In this document: in pieces, positions 6,795-14,832 of the stretch | Layout of the letters: every line of letters begins with the position of its first letter | Numbering within the stretch: position 1 is the stretch's first letter | From: an uncultured Bacteroides sp. | Lineage (GTDB): Bacteria; Bacteroidota; Bacteroidia; Bacteroidales; Bacteroidaceae | Direction of reading: 5' to 3' | DNA: 21,520 nucleotides | NCBI GenBank assembly: GCA_900553815.1 | Contig: USEY01000058.1 | Span: forward strand, 1-21,520 | Translations under genes and position numbers: made by a program | Notes under the pieces: generated by a model | Told to the model about the DNA's origin: nothing | The model's input: only the letters and a program-made list of their open reading frames with translations | Databases searched by the model: none

Positions 6795-7964
6795 TTATTG
6801 GTTGTTTTTGAGTTTTAGTGTATATGCAATCAGATAAATCACGCCCACGGTCATGACGGCCACCGCTCCGCTCTGTCCTATGGCATCGCTGGCCACCCCC
6901 ATCAGCAGCGGGAATACCGTTCCGCCGAAGAGTCCCATAATCATCAGTCCCGAAACCTCGTTCTTCTTGTCGGGCACGGCTGTAAGTGCCTGTGCAAAGA
7001 TGATGGGGAATACGTTGGAGTTTCCGAATCCGATGAGCGCTATACATATATATATAATGTAGTGTGCGTCCGATACCATCAGTCCTATCATGGCCACGAG
7101 CATGCAGGCCACGCTGACGGCCAGGAACCGCCGTGCCGAGAGGTGTTGCAGTATGAAGGTACCGAGCAGGCATCCTGCGGTACGGAAGATGAAGTAGAGG
7201 CTGGTGGCAAATCCTGCCTCGTCGAGTGTCATTCCCACACGTTCCATCAGCAGCTTGGGTGCTGTCGTGTTGGTGCCCACGTCAATACCCACATGGCACA
7301 CGATGCCCAGGAAGCAGAGCAGGATGAAGGGTCGTCCGAGCAAGCGCAGGCAGTCTGCGAATCCCGATGCGCGGTCAGCCTTCTCCTCTTCGATGGGTGT
7401 GGATGATAGCCATAGTATGGCAATGACGGCCACTATCATGTACACGGGAAAGAGCACGCGCCATCCCAACCCGAAGGTGGGCATGGCCTGCGTTGCTCCC
7501 CACATGGCAATGTAAGGTGCCAGGAAGGATGCGATGGCCTTGACAAACTGTCCGAAGGTAAGGGAGCTTGCCAGGCGGTCGCCTGTGATGATGTTGCTCA
7601 GCAGTGGGTTGAGCGACGTCTGCATCAGCGCGTTGCCTATTCCCAGCAGCGAGAAGGAGCAGAGCATCAGCGCGTATCCGTCGCCAAAGAGCGGCAGCAG
7701 GAGTGAGAGTGCCGTGACGATGAGGCTGAGCAGTACGGTCCTCTTGCGTCCGATGCGGTTCATGAGCATACCCGTCGGTACGGAGAAGATAAGGAACCAG
7801 AAGAAGACGAGCGATGGGAAGATGTTGGCTTGTGAGTCAGTCAGTCCCAGGTCTGCCTTCACGTAGTTGGAAGCGATGCCCACCAGGTCTACAAAGCCCA
7901 TGGCGAAGAAGCAGAGCATGACGGGTATCAGTCTTCCGTATTTCATTTGTTGGTTAGCAGTCAT
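6795..7964 (-). CDS. MFS sugar transporter, probable inner-membrane fructose permease
   Basis: A 389-residue polytopic inner-membrane protein of the major facilitator superfamily with about 12 hydrophobic helices. The conserved loop 2-3 motif is seen as PTGMLMNRIGRKR (63-75). A central cytoplasmic loop (STPIEEEKADRASG) separates the two halves, and the C-terminus is short and basic (LKLKNNQ). It resembles the FHS/hexose symporter relatives that sit next to fructokinase in Bacteroides fructan PULs, where the protein carries periplasmic fructose into the cytoplasm. The start ATG at 7964 lies just downstream of a repeat-rich leader that could fold over its ribosome-binding region. The gene runs almost directly into fructokinase (4-base gap), consistent with a transport-phosphorylation pair. 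Confidence 0.9.
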   Translation of the reverse strand: MTANQQMKYGRLIPVMLCFFAMGFVDLVGIASNYVKADLGLTDSQANIFPSLVFFWFLIFSVPTGMLMNRIGRKRTVLLSLIVTALSLLLPLFGDGYALMLCSFSLLGIGNALMQTSLNPLLSNIITGDRLASSLTFGQFVKAIASFLAPYIAMWGATQAMPTFGLGWRVLFPVYMIVAVIAILWLSSTPIEEEKADRASGFADCLRLLGRPFILLCFLGIVCHVGIDVGTNTTAPKLLMERVGMTLDEAGFATSLYFIFRTAGCLLGTFILQHLSARRFLAVSVACMLVAMIGLMVSDAHYIIYICIALIGFGNSNVFPIIFAQALTAVPDKKNEVSGLMIMGLFGGTVFPLLMGVASDAIGQSGAVAVMTVGVIYLIAYTLKLKNNQ

Positions 7965-7973
7965 TGTTTTTTA

Positions 7974-8091
7974 AGAAGTTATAGAAGTTATAGAAGTTAA
8001 AGAAGTTATGAAAAGGGAAAGGAAGGGAAAACATGAAAGAAAGTCTATCTGCTTTAACTTCTCTAACTTCCCATAACTTCTCTAACTCCTT
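7974..8091. repeat. Opposed arrays of 9-bp repeats forming a long hairpin
   Basis: Four contiguous units of AGAAGTTAT (third ends in A) occupy 7974-8009. The reverse-complement motif TAACTTCTC/TAACTTCCC/TAACTCCTT occurs about four times at 8055-8091. About 45 purine-rich bases (on the plus strand) separate them. In the GH36-MFS mRNA the two arrays would pair in several registers. The right array begins 3 bases after the GH36 stop and the left array ends 9 bases before the MFS ATG, so the structure spans the whole intergenic region and could control stability of the GH36 mRNA 3' end or access to the MFS start. Confidence 0.75.
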
Positions 8092-8094
8092 CAT

Positions 8095-10290
8095 TTATTC
8101 CACCTCTGTCAGTTCTACCACCCGGCTTTGCATGGCTTTGAAGCCGAAGACGTCAAGGCCTACTTTCATCAGGTAGTCGCCAGAGTATGTCTTTCCGTTG
8201 GCAGGTAGAGTTGATTGTACGCCGGGCATCAGATTGATTTCTTCTACCTTATAGCGCTTGTGCGGGTCGAGACCTTGCAGTCTGACGGGCATCAGTTTCT
8301 CCTGGAAGCGCGGATAGACGTCGTAGGCAAAGAGCACGGCCTTGCGGCTGTCCTCGCTGACGTAGTTCACAGCCATGTGGTTGCTTTCGTAGGGCGATAC
8401 CAGGCGGTACTGGCTACCGTCGAGGATAGCAGGTTGCAGGCGTTTCCAGTTGGCCACGGCCGTCTGGCAGTAGAGCAGTTCGTCGGCACTCAGTTCCTTC
8501 AGGCCCAGGTCGAAGCCCAGCTTGCACATGGAGGCTACGTCGGTGCGAAACTTCACACTGGCAGCCTTGTTCCAGCTTGTCACGTGGGCGCACATGGCTT
8601 TGGCCGGGAAGAACTGTGAGAAGCCCCACTGTATGTAGATGCGTTCTACGGGGTCGGTGTTGTCGCTGCACCAGAATTCGGTGAAGTATTTCAGAGCCTC
8701 GTAGTCGCAACGCGCGCCACCGCCCGAGCAGAGCATCATGGGCACATCAGGGTAGTTGTCCTTCACCCGCTTCATCACGTTGTACACGCCGCGCACATGG
8801 TCTATGTACAGTTGTCCCTGTTCGGCCTTGAGGTAGGGCGAGTAGATGTTGGTGATGGGGCTGTTGCAGTCCCACTTGAAGTAGGCTATGTCGGGGTTCT
8901 CCTTCAGCAGTTTGTCTACGATGCCGTAGACGTAGTCCTGCACGGCAGGGTTGCTCAGGTCAAGCACCAGCTGGTTGCGGTAGTAGTACGTGTCACGGTT
9001 GGGGTAGTGGATGGCCCAGTCGGGATGTTGCTCAAAGAGTTCGCTCTTGGGGTTCACCATCTCGGGTTCAATCCACAGTCCAAACTTTACTCCGGCCTCT
9101 TGTGCAGCGTCGGTCAGTGCACGGATGCCGCCGGGCAGCTTGTCGTGTGTCACTTCCCAGTCGCCCAGTCCGGCGTGGTCGTCTTTGCGCGGATATTTGT
9201 TGCCAAACCATCCATCGTCCAGCAGGAACATGTCTACTCCCAGGTCTTTGGCTTCCTTCATCAGGGCAGCCAGTATGTCCTGGTTAAAGTTGAAGGCAGT
9301 GTTCTCCCAGTTATTGAGCAGTGTCAGGCGTGTGCCTTTGCCGTCTTTCAGCTGGTAGTTGCGTGCCCAGTCCTGCAGGTCGCGGCTTCCTTGTCCGGTT
9401 CCTTCGGTGCTCAGGGTGAAGATGAATTCGGGTGTGGTGAATACCTCACCGTTGTTCAGCTTGTAGGCCGATGCATACGGGTTGATGCCCGGAAGGATGC
9501 GCAGGTTGCCCACATTGTCCACCTCGAAGGTGAAGCGGAAGTTGCCTGTCCAGGCTAGTGTACCCATCAGTACTTCGCCTTGGCGCTCGTGGGCAGGTTG
9601 GTCCAGACCTACGATGAAGAAGGGATGCGTGTGCATGGCAGCCCGGCTGCCCAGCTTGGTGTCAATCACTTTCTTGCCGAAGAGCAAGGGTTGTGTGCCC
9701 ATCTGTGCTTCCTTGGCCCAGTCGCTGCTGAACTCCGTCAGGTAGTAGGCCGGACGGCTGAAGTAGAGCATGGTCGTGGCGTAGGCTGACAGGGTGATGG
9801 GTTTCTTCTCCTGATGGCGTATTTCGCTCCATGTCTTGATGACGTTTTCCTTCGTGTAGGCCACGTAGTGCAGTGTTACGTCGATGGGATACTTGTCGTC
9901 GCGCAGCTGGATGTCAGTCTGTACGCCTCCATCTACAGGATGCGAAGACGAGGAAACGTAGTAGAGCCATGTGGACGGGTTTCCGTCGTTGTGGGTGATG
10001 CCCAGGGCGGGCTCGAAGAAGTCTTCGTTGCCCGACCCACTGTACACCTCCCAGCCACGGCGGCTTACGCTGCCGTCTGATGCGGGATGCACGCTCCAAC
10101 CCAGTTCCTTCAGGTCAGCTTCATTCAGCAGTTTCTCGCCAAAGTAGCTTTGGTAGAGGCGCCCGTTTTCGGCTACCTGCAATATGAGGTCGGTGCGTTC
10201 GGTAGAGATACGTATCTGTTTCATGTCACTGGCATTCAGTGTGGTGGTGGCAAGCAGGGTAAGTGCTGCCGTAGCGATGAGGTGCTTCAT
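8095..10290 (-). CDS. GH36 alpha-galactosidase, secreted
   Basis: A 731-residue enzyme with a cleavable signal peptide (about 1-20, ending LNA-S, no lipobox), so probably periplasmic. It has the GH36 layout: N-terminal beta-supersandwich (about 25-315), a (beta/alpha)8 catalytic barrel (about 320-640) and a C-terminal beta-domain. The nucleophile is Asp474 in YFKWDCN; LLDDGWFG (356-363) and GLWIEPEMVNP (404-414) line the active site. The conserved CSGGG stretch is at 521-525, and the acid/base aspartate is expected in SDNTDP (542-547, probably Asp543). The family retains configuration and removes terminal alpha-galactose from raffinose, stachyose and melibiose. It starts 21 bases after the GH32 stop, so both are in one operon; an alpha-galactosidase plus a beta-fructofuranosidase fits dismantling of raffinose-family oligosaccharides. 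Specificity for alpha-N-acetylgalactosamine cannot be excluded from sequence alone but is less likely. Confidence 0.92.
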   Translation of the reverse strand: MKHLIATAALTLLATTTLNASDMKQIRISTERTDLILQVAENGRLYQSYFGEKLLNEADLKELGWSVHPASDGSVSRRGWEVYSGSGNEDFFEPALGITHNDGNPSTWLYYVSSSSHPVDGGVQTDIQLRDDKYPIDVTLHYVAYTKENVIKTWSEIRHQEKKPITLSAYATTMLYFSRPAYYLTEFSSDWAKEAQMGTQPLLFGKKVIDTKLGSRAAMHTHPFFIVGLDQPAHERQGEVLMGTLAWTGNFRFTFEVDNVGNLRILPGINPYASAYKLNNGEVFTTPEFIFTLSTEGTGQGSRDLQDWARNYQLKDGKGTRLTLLNNWENTAFNFNQDILAALMKEAKDLGVDMFLLDDGWFGNKYPRKDDHAGLGDWEVTHDKLPGGIRALTDAAQEAGVKFGLWIEPEMVNPKSELFEQHPDWAIHYPNRDTYYYRNQLVLDLSNPAVQDYVYGIVDKLLKENPDIAYFKWDCNSPITNIYSPYLKAEQGQLYIDHVRGVYNVMKRVKDNYPDVPMMLCSGGGARCDYEALKYFTEFWCSDNTDPVERIYIQWGFSQFFPAKAMCAHVTSWNKAASVKFRTDVASMCKLGFDLGLKELSADELLYCQTAVANWKRLQPAILDGSQYRLVSPYESNHMAVNYVSEDSRKAVLFAYDVYPRFQEKLMPVRLQGLDPHKRYKVEEINLMPGVQSTLPANGKTYSGDYLMKVGLDVFGFKAMQSRVVELTEVE

Positions 10291-10311
10291 GGTGTGAGGG
10301 GGCTTTTATTG

Positions 10312-12183
10312 TTACAATCCTAATTGATATACTTTCAGGTTATTCACCTCAGCTTCGCCACCTTGTGTATAGAAGCGCAGGGCGTTGTAAGGCTGGGTTG
10401 GGAACACGAGGTTGGTCATGGCTATGCGACCACCATCCACGAAGATTTCGATGGAGCATTTGTCAACAAATACGTCGAGGTGGTAGGTCTTGCCGTTGCA
10501 GAGTGAAAGCGGTGCCCAAGTACCCAAGGCAAAATCGTTGATGTAGTTTACAGATTGCGTCTTGCGTCCGTCATGATTCTCCTTGAAGTGGGGTTCAGCT
10601 TTTTCTCCAAAGGCTATCAGACCGCTTTGTGTACGGTCCATTACTAAACGACCGGCTTTCATGTCCAGATAGATGTCAACCTTTTCGCCTTTGTCATTCA
10701 TCAGTTGGAATCCTACGGTTTGTGCCTTGCCTGGTGTAACGTCCATTTCCAGTTCGCAAGCACCTTCCTTACCGGTAGCCAGCGGACTTACCAAGTGTTC
10801 GTCGGTCATGGTGAAGTCGTTTACTTCAGTAGTTCCCAGGCGTAGTCCTTCTGTTTCCTTCACGGCATTGGCGGCCATGTAGATTTCACCGTTCTTGGTA
10901 TAGAGTGAGAGTTCGCGAGGCAGGGCATTGGCACCGCGGTATTGGCGGATAGGAGTGACGTTGGCATACTGCCAGTTGCTCATCCAAGGTACGGCAATGG
11001 TACGGTCGCCTGTGTTGGAGAAACATACGGTAGCATAGTGGTCCTTGCCGAAGTCGAGCCACTTGGTGACGCTCTTGTCGGTGTCGCACTTGAATTCCTT
11101 GCCGTCAAACTCACCTACAAAGTATTCCGTAGCACTGCCGCCGAAGGGACATCCGGGGTTGATGTTGACTATCATCACCCATTTCATGTTGTTCTTGTCG
11201 CCGTCGACAGGCAGCTGGATGAAGTCGGGGCATTCAAACTGATTGGGCTGTACGCCATATCCTTCGCCAAACTGGCTCAGGTATTCCCAGTTCTTCATGT
11301 CGGTTGACGAGTAGAAACGCATGTTCTTGTCGGCCGATACAATCATGTACCACTTCTGTGCAGGTTCATACCAGAACACTTTCGGGTCGCGGAAGTCCTT
11401 CAGACCGTCGAACGGAGTGAGGATGGGGTTCTTTTCATATTTGGTATAGGTGCGGCCATTGTCGTTGCTGTAGGCCATACACTGAATTTGTCCGTGTTCG
11501 TCGCTGGCCGAGGTATAGAAGGCAATCATGGCATCTTTGCCATAGCCTGCACTGTTGTTCTTGTCGATGACTGTGCTGCCCGAGAAGATGTGTCCCAGTG
11601 TGTCGCGTGCGATGGCTGGATTAAGGTGCTCCCAGTGAATGAGGTCGCGGCTTACGGAATGTCCCCAGTGCATGTTTCCCCACTTCGAACCGTAAGGGTT
11701 GTATTGGAAGTAGAGGTGATATTCACCGTCTTTGTAGACGAGGCCGTTGGCATCGTTCATCCAGCCATAGAGCGGTGTATGGTGGTAGACGGGACGGTAG
11801 TAGTCGGTATTGGTCGTATCAAAGGTATCGGCCAGTCGGATGCTGTCCCAGCAGATGGCGTTGGCAGCTACACGACCTATGCTGATGGTAGCTTCTTTGG
11901 CTTCGGCGGGCAGGGCAAACGGTACGTAATATTCTACGCTGTCTACAGCCAGACGTATGTCCATGGCCATATCGGCGGGGCTGCCGGTGATGAGTTTCAC
12001 CTTGCCTTCGTTGCAAGACTCCTGTATAGGCAGGATGAGGTATTTCTTAGGGTTTGTGATGTGAACGATGGTGAGTGTATCGCCTTGATGTTCCAGGCTG
12101 ATACCATTGTTTTGCGGCTGGCAGGCTGCAAGTGTGGCAGCAGTAACCAAGGCCATTGTCAAGTAGTTGAAAATACTTTTCAT
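10312..12183 (-). CDS. GH32 beta-fructofuranosidase/fructanase lipoprotein
   Basis: A 623-residue lipoprotein (lipobox LAAC, Cys21) that hydrolyses beta-fructosidic bonds in sucrose, fructo-oligosaccharides, levan or inulin. After an N-terminal beta-rich extension (about 25-125) comes the five-bladed propeller with the GH32 signatures WMNDANG (nucleophile Asp144), FSGS (200-203), FRDPK (Asp266, transition-state stabiliser) and ECP (acid/base Glu317), then the C-terminal beta-sandwich (about 460-623). All catalytic residues are intact. The N-terminal extension is longer than in plain invertases and is seen in several Bacteroides GH32 lipoproteins. Exo- versus endo-action and linkage preference cannot be read here. 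It sits 261 bases after the GH3 gene and 21 bases before GH36. Its first 93 bases are nearly identical to the partial GH32 gene at the left edge. Confidence 0.95.
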   Translation of the reverse strand: MKSIFNYLTMALVTAATLAACQPQNNGISLEHQGDTLTIVHITNPKKYLILPIQESCNEGKVKLITGSPADMAMDIRLAVDSVEYYVPFALPAEAKEATISIGRVAANAICWDSIRLADTFDTTNTDYYRPVYHHTPLYGWMNDANGLVYKDGEYHLYFQYNPYGSKWGNMHWGHSVSRDLIHWEHLNPAIARDTLGHIFSGSTVIDKNNSAGYGKDAMIAFYTSASDEHGQIQCMAYSNDNGRTYTKYEKNPILTPFDGLKDFRDPKVFWYEPAQKWYMIVSADKNMRFYSSTDMKNWEYLSQFGEGYGVQPNQFECPDFIQLPVDGDKNNMKWVMIVNINPGCPFGGSATEYFVGEFDGKEFKCDTDKSVTKWLDFGKDHYATVCFSNTGDRTIAVPWMSNWQYANVTPIRQYRGANALPRELSLYTKNGEIYMAANAVKETEGLRLGTTEVNDFTMTDEHLVSPLATGKEGACELEMDVTPGKAQTVGFQLMNDKGEKVDIYLDMKAGRLVMDRTQSGLIAFGEKAEPHFKENHDGRKTQSVNYINDFALGTWAPLSLCNGKTYHLDVFVDKCSIEIFVDGGRIAMTNLVFPTQPYNALRFYTQGGEAEVNNLKVYQLGL

Positions 12184-12295
12184 GGTTATGAGATGTTGTT
12201 CTGGAGAGTGTAATTTAGTATTAGTGTATAAATGTATATAATTTTACCTTTTGTTGTTCTCCTAATTGGCATAGAATAATGTATGTTTATTGTTA

Positions 12296-12387
12296 AGTCC
12301 ACTTAGAAAAGTATATTTTTTCAAAATGACTACCTAAACGTATTTGGGTATGTAGGATGTATTGAAAAAAACTTTTTCAAGTGGACT
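12296..12387. repeat. 92-bp imperfect palindrome between GH3 and GH32
   Basis: AGTCCACTT (12296-12304) is the exact reverse complement of AAGTGGACT (12379-12387). Moving inward, GAAAA/TTTTTC, then a T-run opposite an A-run and TTTTTTCAA opposite TTGAAAAAA, pair with small bulges. The centre TACCTAAA-CGTA-TTTGGGTA (12331-12350) forms an 8-bp stem with one G-T pair. The arms share almost one centre (12341), so it is a single long hairpin-forming element. It begins 57 bases past the GH3 stop and ends 112 bases before the GH32 start. It looks like a small mobile or MITE/REP-like element or an mRNA 3' end structure. No clear target-site duplication and no ORF inside. Confidence 0.7.
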
Positions 12388-12444
12388 CATTAATAAAATA
12401 TATACTCTATTTTTTCTTATCAAAGAATTTAATGCGCATTCTTA

Positions 12445-14718
12445 TTAGAGTATAATTTGTTGCTTAATGCGAATATCTCTTGATGATGCGCCTATACGGA
12501 AAATGTACAGGCCTTTGTCTACTTGCCATTTTTCGTTTAATTCGTTGTAAGATGCTAGATCGGTCACGGGAATGACAAAGCTCAGTATTGTACTTTCTCC
12601 AGGCTGAAGTTTTGGAGTTTTGGTAAATGCTTTTAGTTCCTGCACGGGCTTCTGATAAGCTGGATTTTGAGGTGCGCTAACATATACTTGTACAGCTTCC
12701 TTACCTGCAACTTTGCCAGCGTTGCTTACCCTGACTTTGACTTCAAAGGCTGTTTTCTTGCTGTTTAACTTAACCGTAGCTTTCTCGTAGTCGAACTGTG
12801 TATAGGATAGGCCGTAGCCAAAAGGATAGGAAACATTTTTGTCGTGGGCATCATAATATCTATATCCTACCCAGATGCCTTCCTCGTAGTTGGTAGTGCC
12901 CACGTTGGGGGTGATGTTGAAAATGGAATCTTCCACGGATTGCTCACGCTTCTCTACAAAGTCGTATGGGAATGTCTTTGCCGACGGTACATCCCAGTAG
13001 CTGTTGGGGAACGTCATGGGAAGTTTGCCCGATGGTGTCTCTTTTCCGCTGATAATATCGGCTATGCAGTTGCCGCCTTCTTGTCCAGGTTGCCATGCCA
13101 GTAAGATAGCATCGGGTAGATGCTTCCACGAAGCGGTTTCAATGACTCCACCTACATTGAGCACAACTATCACTTTCTTTTGGGCAGCATGGTATACCTC
13201 GCAGATGTTTTCAACGAGTTCTCGTTCCTTGTCGGTGAGGTTAAAATCGTTGTCCACCTTTCGGTCAATCCCTTCTCCAGAGTTGCGCCCGATAGTAATC
13301 ATTGCAATGTCCGTACGTTTTTCTACTTCTGCTATATATTCTTTGGAGAACATACATTCTGCAATGCGCGAAGGGTCTGGATTTGAGAAAATCCATTTTG
13401 TTTGCTTGGGCTTGTTTGCCTCTATGTAAGCTATGTTCTTGTCTGCCAGTTCTTGGTCAATCAAGTATCCGGCGTTGTTCATTCCTTGATAAGCAGAGAC
13501 TGTATAGGCTTCATTGACGTCTCCGCTTCCGGTTCCGCCACTAATGAAGTCATAGAATGTCAATCCGAAAGCACCGATTCTCTTGCCAGTCGCCAGAGGC
13601 AGGGTGCTGCCCTCATTTTTCAACAAAACCATTCCTTCTGCCGCCGCTTGTCGGGAAATCAAAGCATCTTGCTTAAGGTCGGGCTTATTGCTGGCTTCAA
13701 GATGTTTCCATGCCGGCGTTTTGAAAATGTAATCAAGCACGCGCTTGACAGAAGTATCTAAATCTTCTTCCTTCAACTCCTGTTTTTGCAGGGCTTCCAT
13801 TATCTGCCCGTAGCGTTGCTTGTTACCCGGCTGTATCATGTCGTTGCCGGCGGCAATCTGTGCAGCTGCGTCCTGCCCACCAGCCCAGTCGCTGACCACA
13901 ACGCCATTAAATCCCCATTCATTTCTCAAAATGTCGGTCAGCAACTCCTTGTTTTCCGAAGTGTATTTCCCGTTCAGCCGGTTATAAGACGACATAACCA
14001 TCCATGGGTCTGACTCTTTGATAGCTATTTCAAACCCTTTTAGATAGATTTCTCTCAGTGCGCGTTTGCTTACTTGGGCGTCGTTGAAATATCTATAACT
14101 TTCCTGGTTGTTGGCGGCAAAATGTTTCACGGAGGCTCCTATGCCGTTGCTTTGTATGCCTTTTACCATTGCGGCCGCCATCTTTCCCGATAGCAACGGG
14201 TCTTCGGAGTAATATTCATAATTTCGTCCGCACAGCGGGTTGCGATGAATATTCAGAGCGGGTGCCAATAGCATGTCTGCACCGTATTCTAGTGCCTCGT
14301 GTCCCATGACGCGACCTACGTTTTCAATCAGTTCCGTGTTCCATGTAGATGCCAGCAAAGTTTCGATGGGGAAAGCTGTGGCGTAATATGTCAAAGTGTC
14401 TCCCGCCCGTTTCGGCTCTATTCTGACTCCAGCCGGGCCGTCCAGAAATCTTGTACCTGGAATGTCGAGTCGGGGAATTGGGTAGCTGAAGCCTGCAGCT
14501 CCCGGTAGCGCTTGCTTCATGGCAAGAGTGGCGGCACTGTCACCAATGAAATTGTCCATCTCATGTCCCCAACCGGTGCCGATAACAAGCATGGCTTTCT
14601 CTTCTATTGTCATCTTGTTCAGTATATCTTCTGCAAGTCTTTTGTTTTGCGAGGTTTTGCAAGAGGCCAACAGCATTCCTGCCAAGAGAAAGTAAAGGCC
14701 AATTTTTTTTTTGTTCAT
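12445..14718 (-). CDS. GH3 beta-glycosidase lipoprotein (probable beta-glucosidase)
   Basis: A 757-residue lipoprotein (lipobox LLASC, Cys20). It has an N-terminal GH3 (beta/alpha)8 domain (about 28-340) with FLDGPAGVR (91-99), KHFAANN (198-204) and nucleophile Asp277 in VVSDWAG, a C-terminal alpha/beta sandwich (about 360-625) with IGRNSGEGIDR, where Glu482 is the likely acid/base, and a terminal fibronectin III-like domain (about 655-750). Domain order and length are typical of bacterial beta-glucosidases. GH3 also includes beta-xylosidases and N-acetylglucosaminidases; the intact FnIII-like domain and SDW motif favour beta-glucosidase, with moderate certainty. The enzyme should release non-reducing beta-linked glucose at the periplasmic or outer face. 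It starts 114 bases after the discoidin lipoprotein, with a strong hairpin in between. This enzyme is not a usual member of simple fructan loci. Confidence 0.9.
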   Translation of the reverse strand: MNKKKIGLYFLLAGMLLASCKTSQNKRLAEDILNKMTIEEKAMLVIGTGWGHEMDNFIGDSAATLAMKQALPGAAGFSYPIPRLDIPGTRFLDGPAGVRIEPKRAGDTLTYYATAFPIETLLASTWNTELIENVGRVMGHEALEYGADMLLAPALNIHRNPLCGRNYEYYSEDPLLSGKMAAAMVKGIQSNGIGASVKHFAANNQESYRYFNDAQVSKRALREIYLKGFEIAIKESDPWMVMSSYNRLNGKYTSENKELLTDILRNEWGFNGVVVSDWAGGQDAAAQIAAGNDMIQPGNKQRYGQIMEALQKQELKEEDLDTSVKRVLDYIFKTPAWKHLEASNKPDLKQDALISRQAAAEGMVLLKNEGSTLPLATGKRIGAFGLTFYDFISGGTGSGDVNEAYTVSAYQGMNNAGYLIDQELADKNIAYIEANKPKQTKWIFSNPDPSRIAECMFSKEYIAEVEKRTDIAMITIGRNSGEGIDRKVDNDFNLTDKERELVENICEVYHAAQKKVIVVLNVGGVIETASWKHLPDAILLAWQPGQEGGNCIADIISGKETPSGKLPMTFPNSYWDVPSAKTFPYDFVEKREQSVEDSIFNITPNVGTTNYEEGIWVGYRYYDAHDKNVSYPFGYGLSYTQFDYEKATVKLNSKKTAFEVKVRVSNAGKVAGKEAVQVYVSAPQNPAYQKPVQELKAFTKTPKLQPGESTILSFVIPVTDLASYNELNEKWQVDKGLYIFRIGASSRDIRIKQQIIL

Positions 14719-14786
14719 AACAAGTTAAATGTTGGTTAATAATGAAAGTTCAATGGGTAATAATAAAGATTCTTCATCTGGAACGT

Positions 14787-14823
14787 GGCCGCCTAAGATG
14801 TTTTTTGTTGTTCTTAGGCGACC
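14787..14823 (-). terminator. 12-bp stem hairpin after the surface lipoprotein gene
   Basis: CGCCTAAGA on the minus strand (14820-14812) pairs with TCTTAGGCG (14798-14790) across a 13-base A-rich loop, and a G-T plus two G-C pairs extend the stem to 14823/14787. It begins 9 bases after the stop codon of the lipoprotein. No T-run follows on the minus strand. It is a candidate partial terminator or RNA-processing site that separates high expression of susC/susD/surface lipoprotein from lower expression of the downstream enzymes. Confidence 0.6.
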
Positions 14824-14832
14824 CGTAGCCGG

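Noticed and set aside
7974..8009. CRISPR or iteron-type origin
   Set aside because: The units are only 9 bp, directly adjacent, mirrored by complementary copies, and no replication gene is nearby.
8797..9558. 253-codon plus-strand open frame opposite GH36
   Set aside because: It lies entirely antisense to the GH36 catalytic domain, is rich in V/G/Q as expected for a shadow frame of GC-rich coding DNA, and has no recognisable motif.
11488..12213. 241-codon plus-strand open frame opposite the GH32 N-terminus
   Set aside because: Antisense shadow of a well-supported GH32 gene with intact catalytic motifs; no family resemblance.
12296..12387. Invertible promoter (phase-variation switch)
   Set aside because: The inverted repeats enclose too little unique sequence and no consensus promoter, and no recombinase gene is in the window; a hairpin element is more likely.
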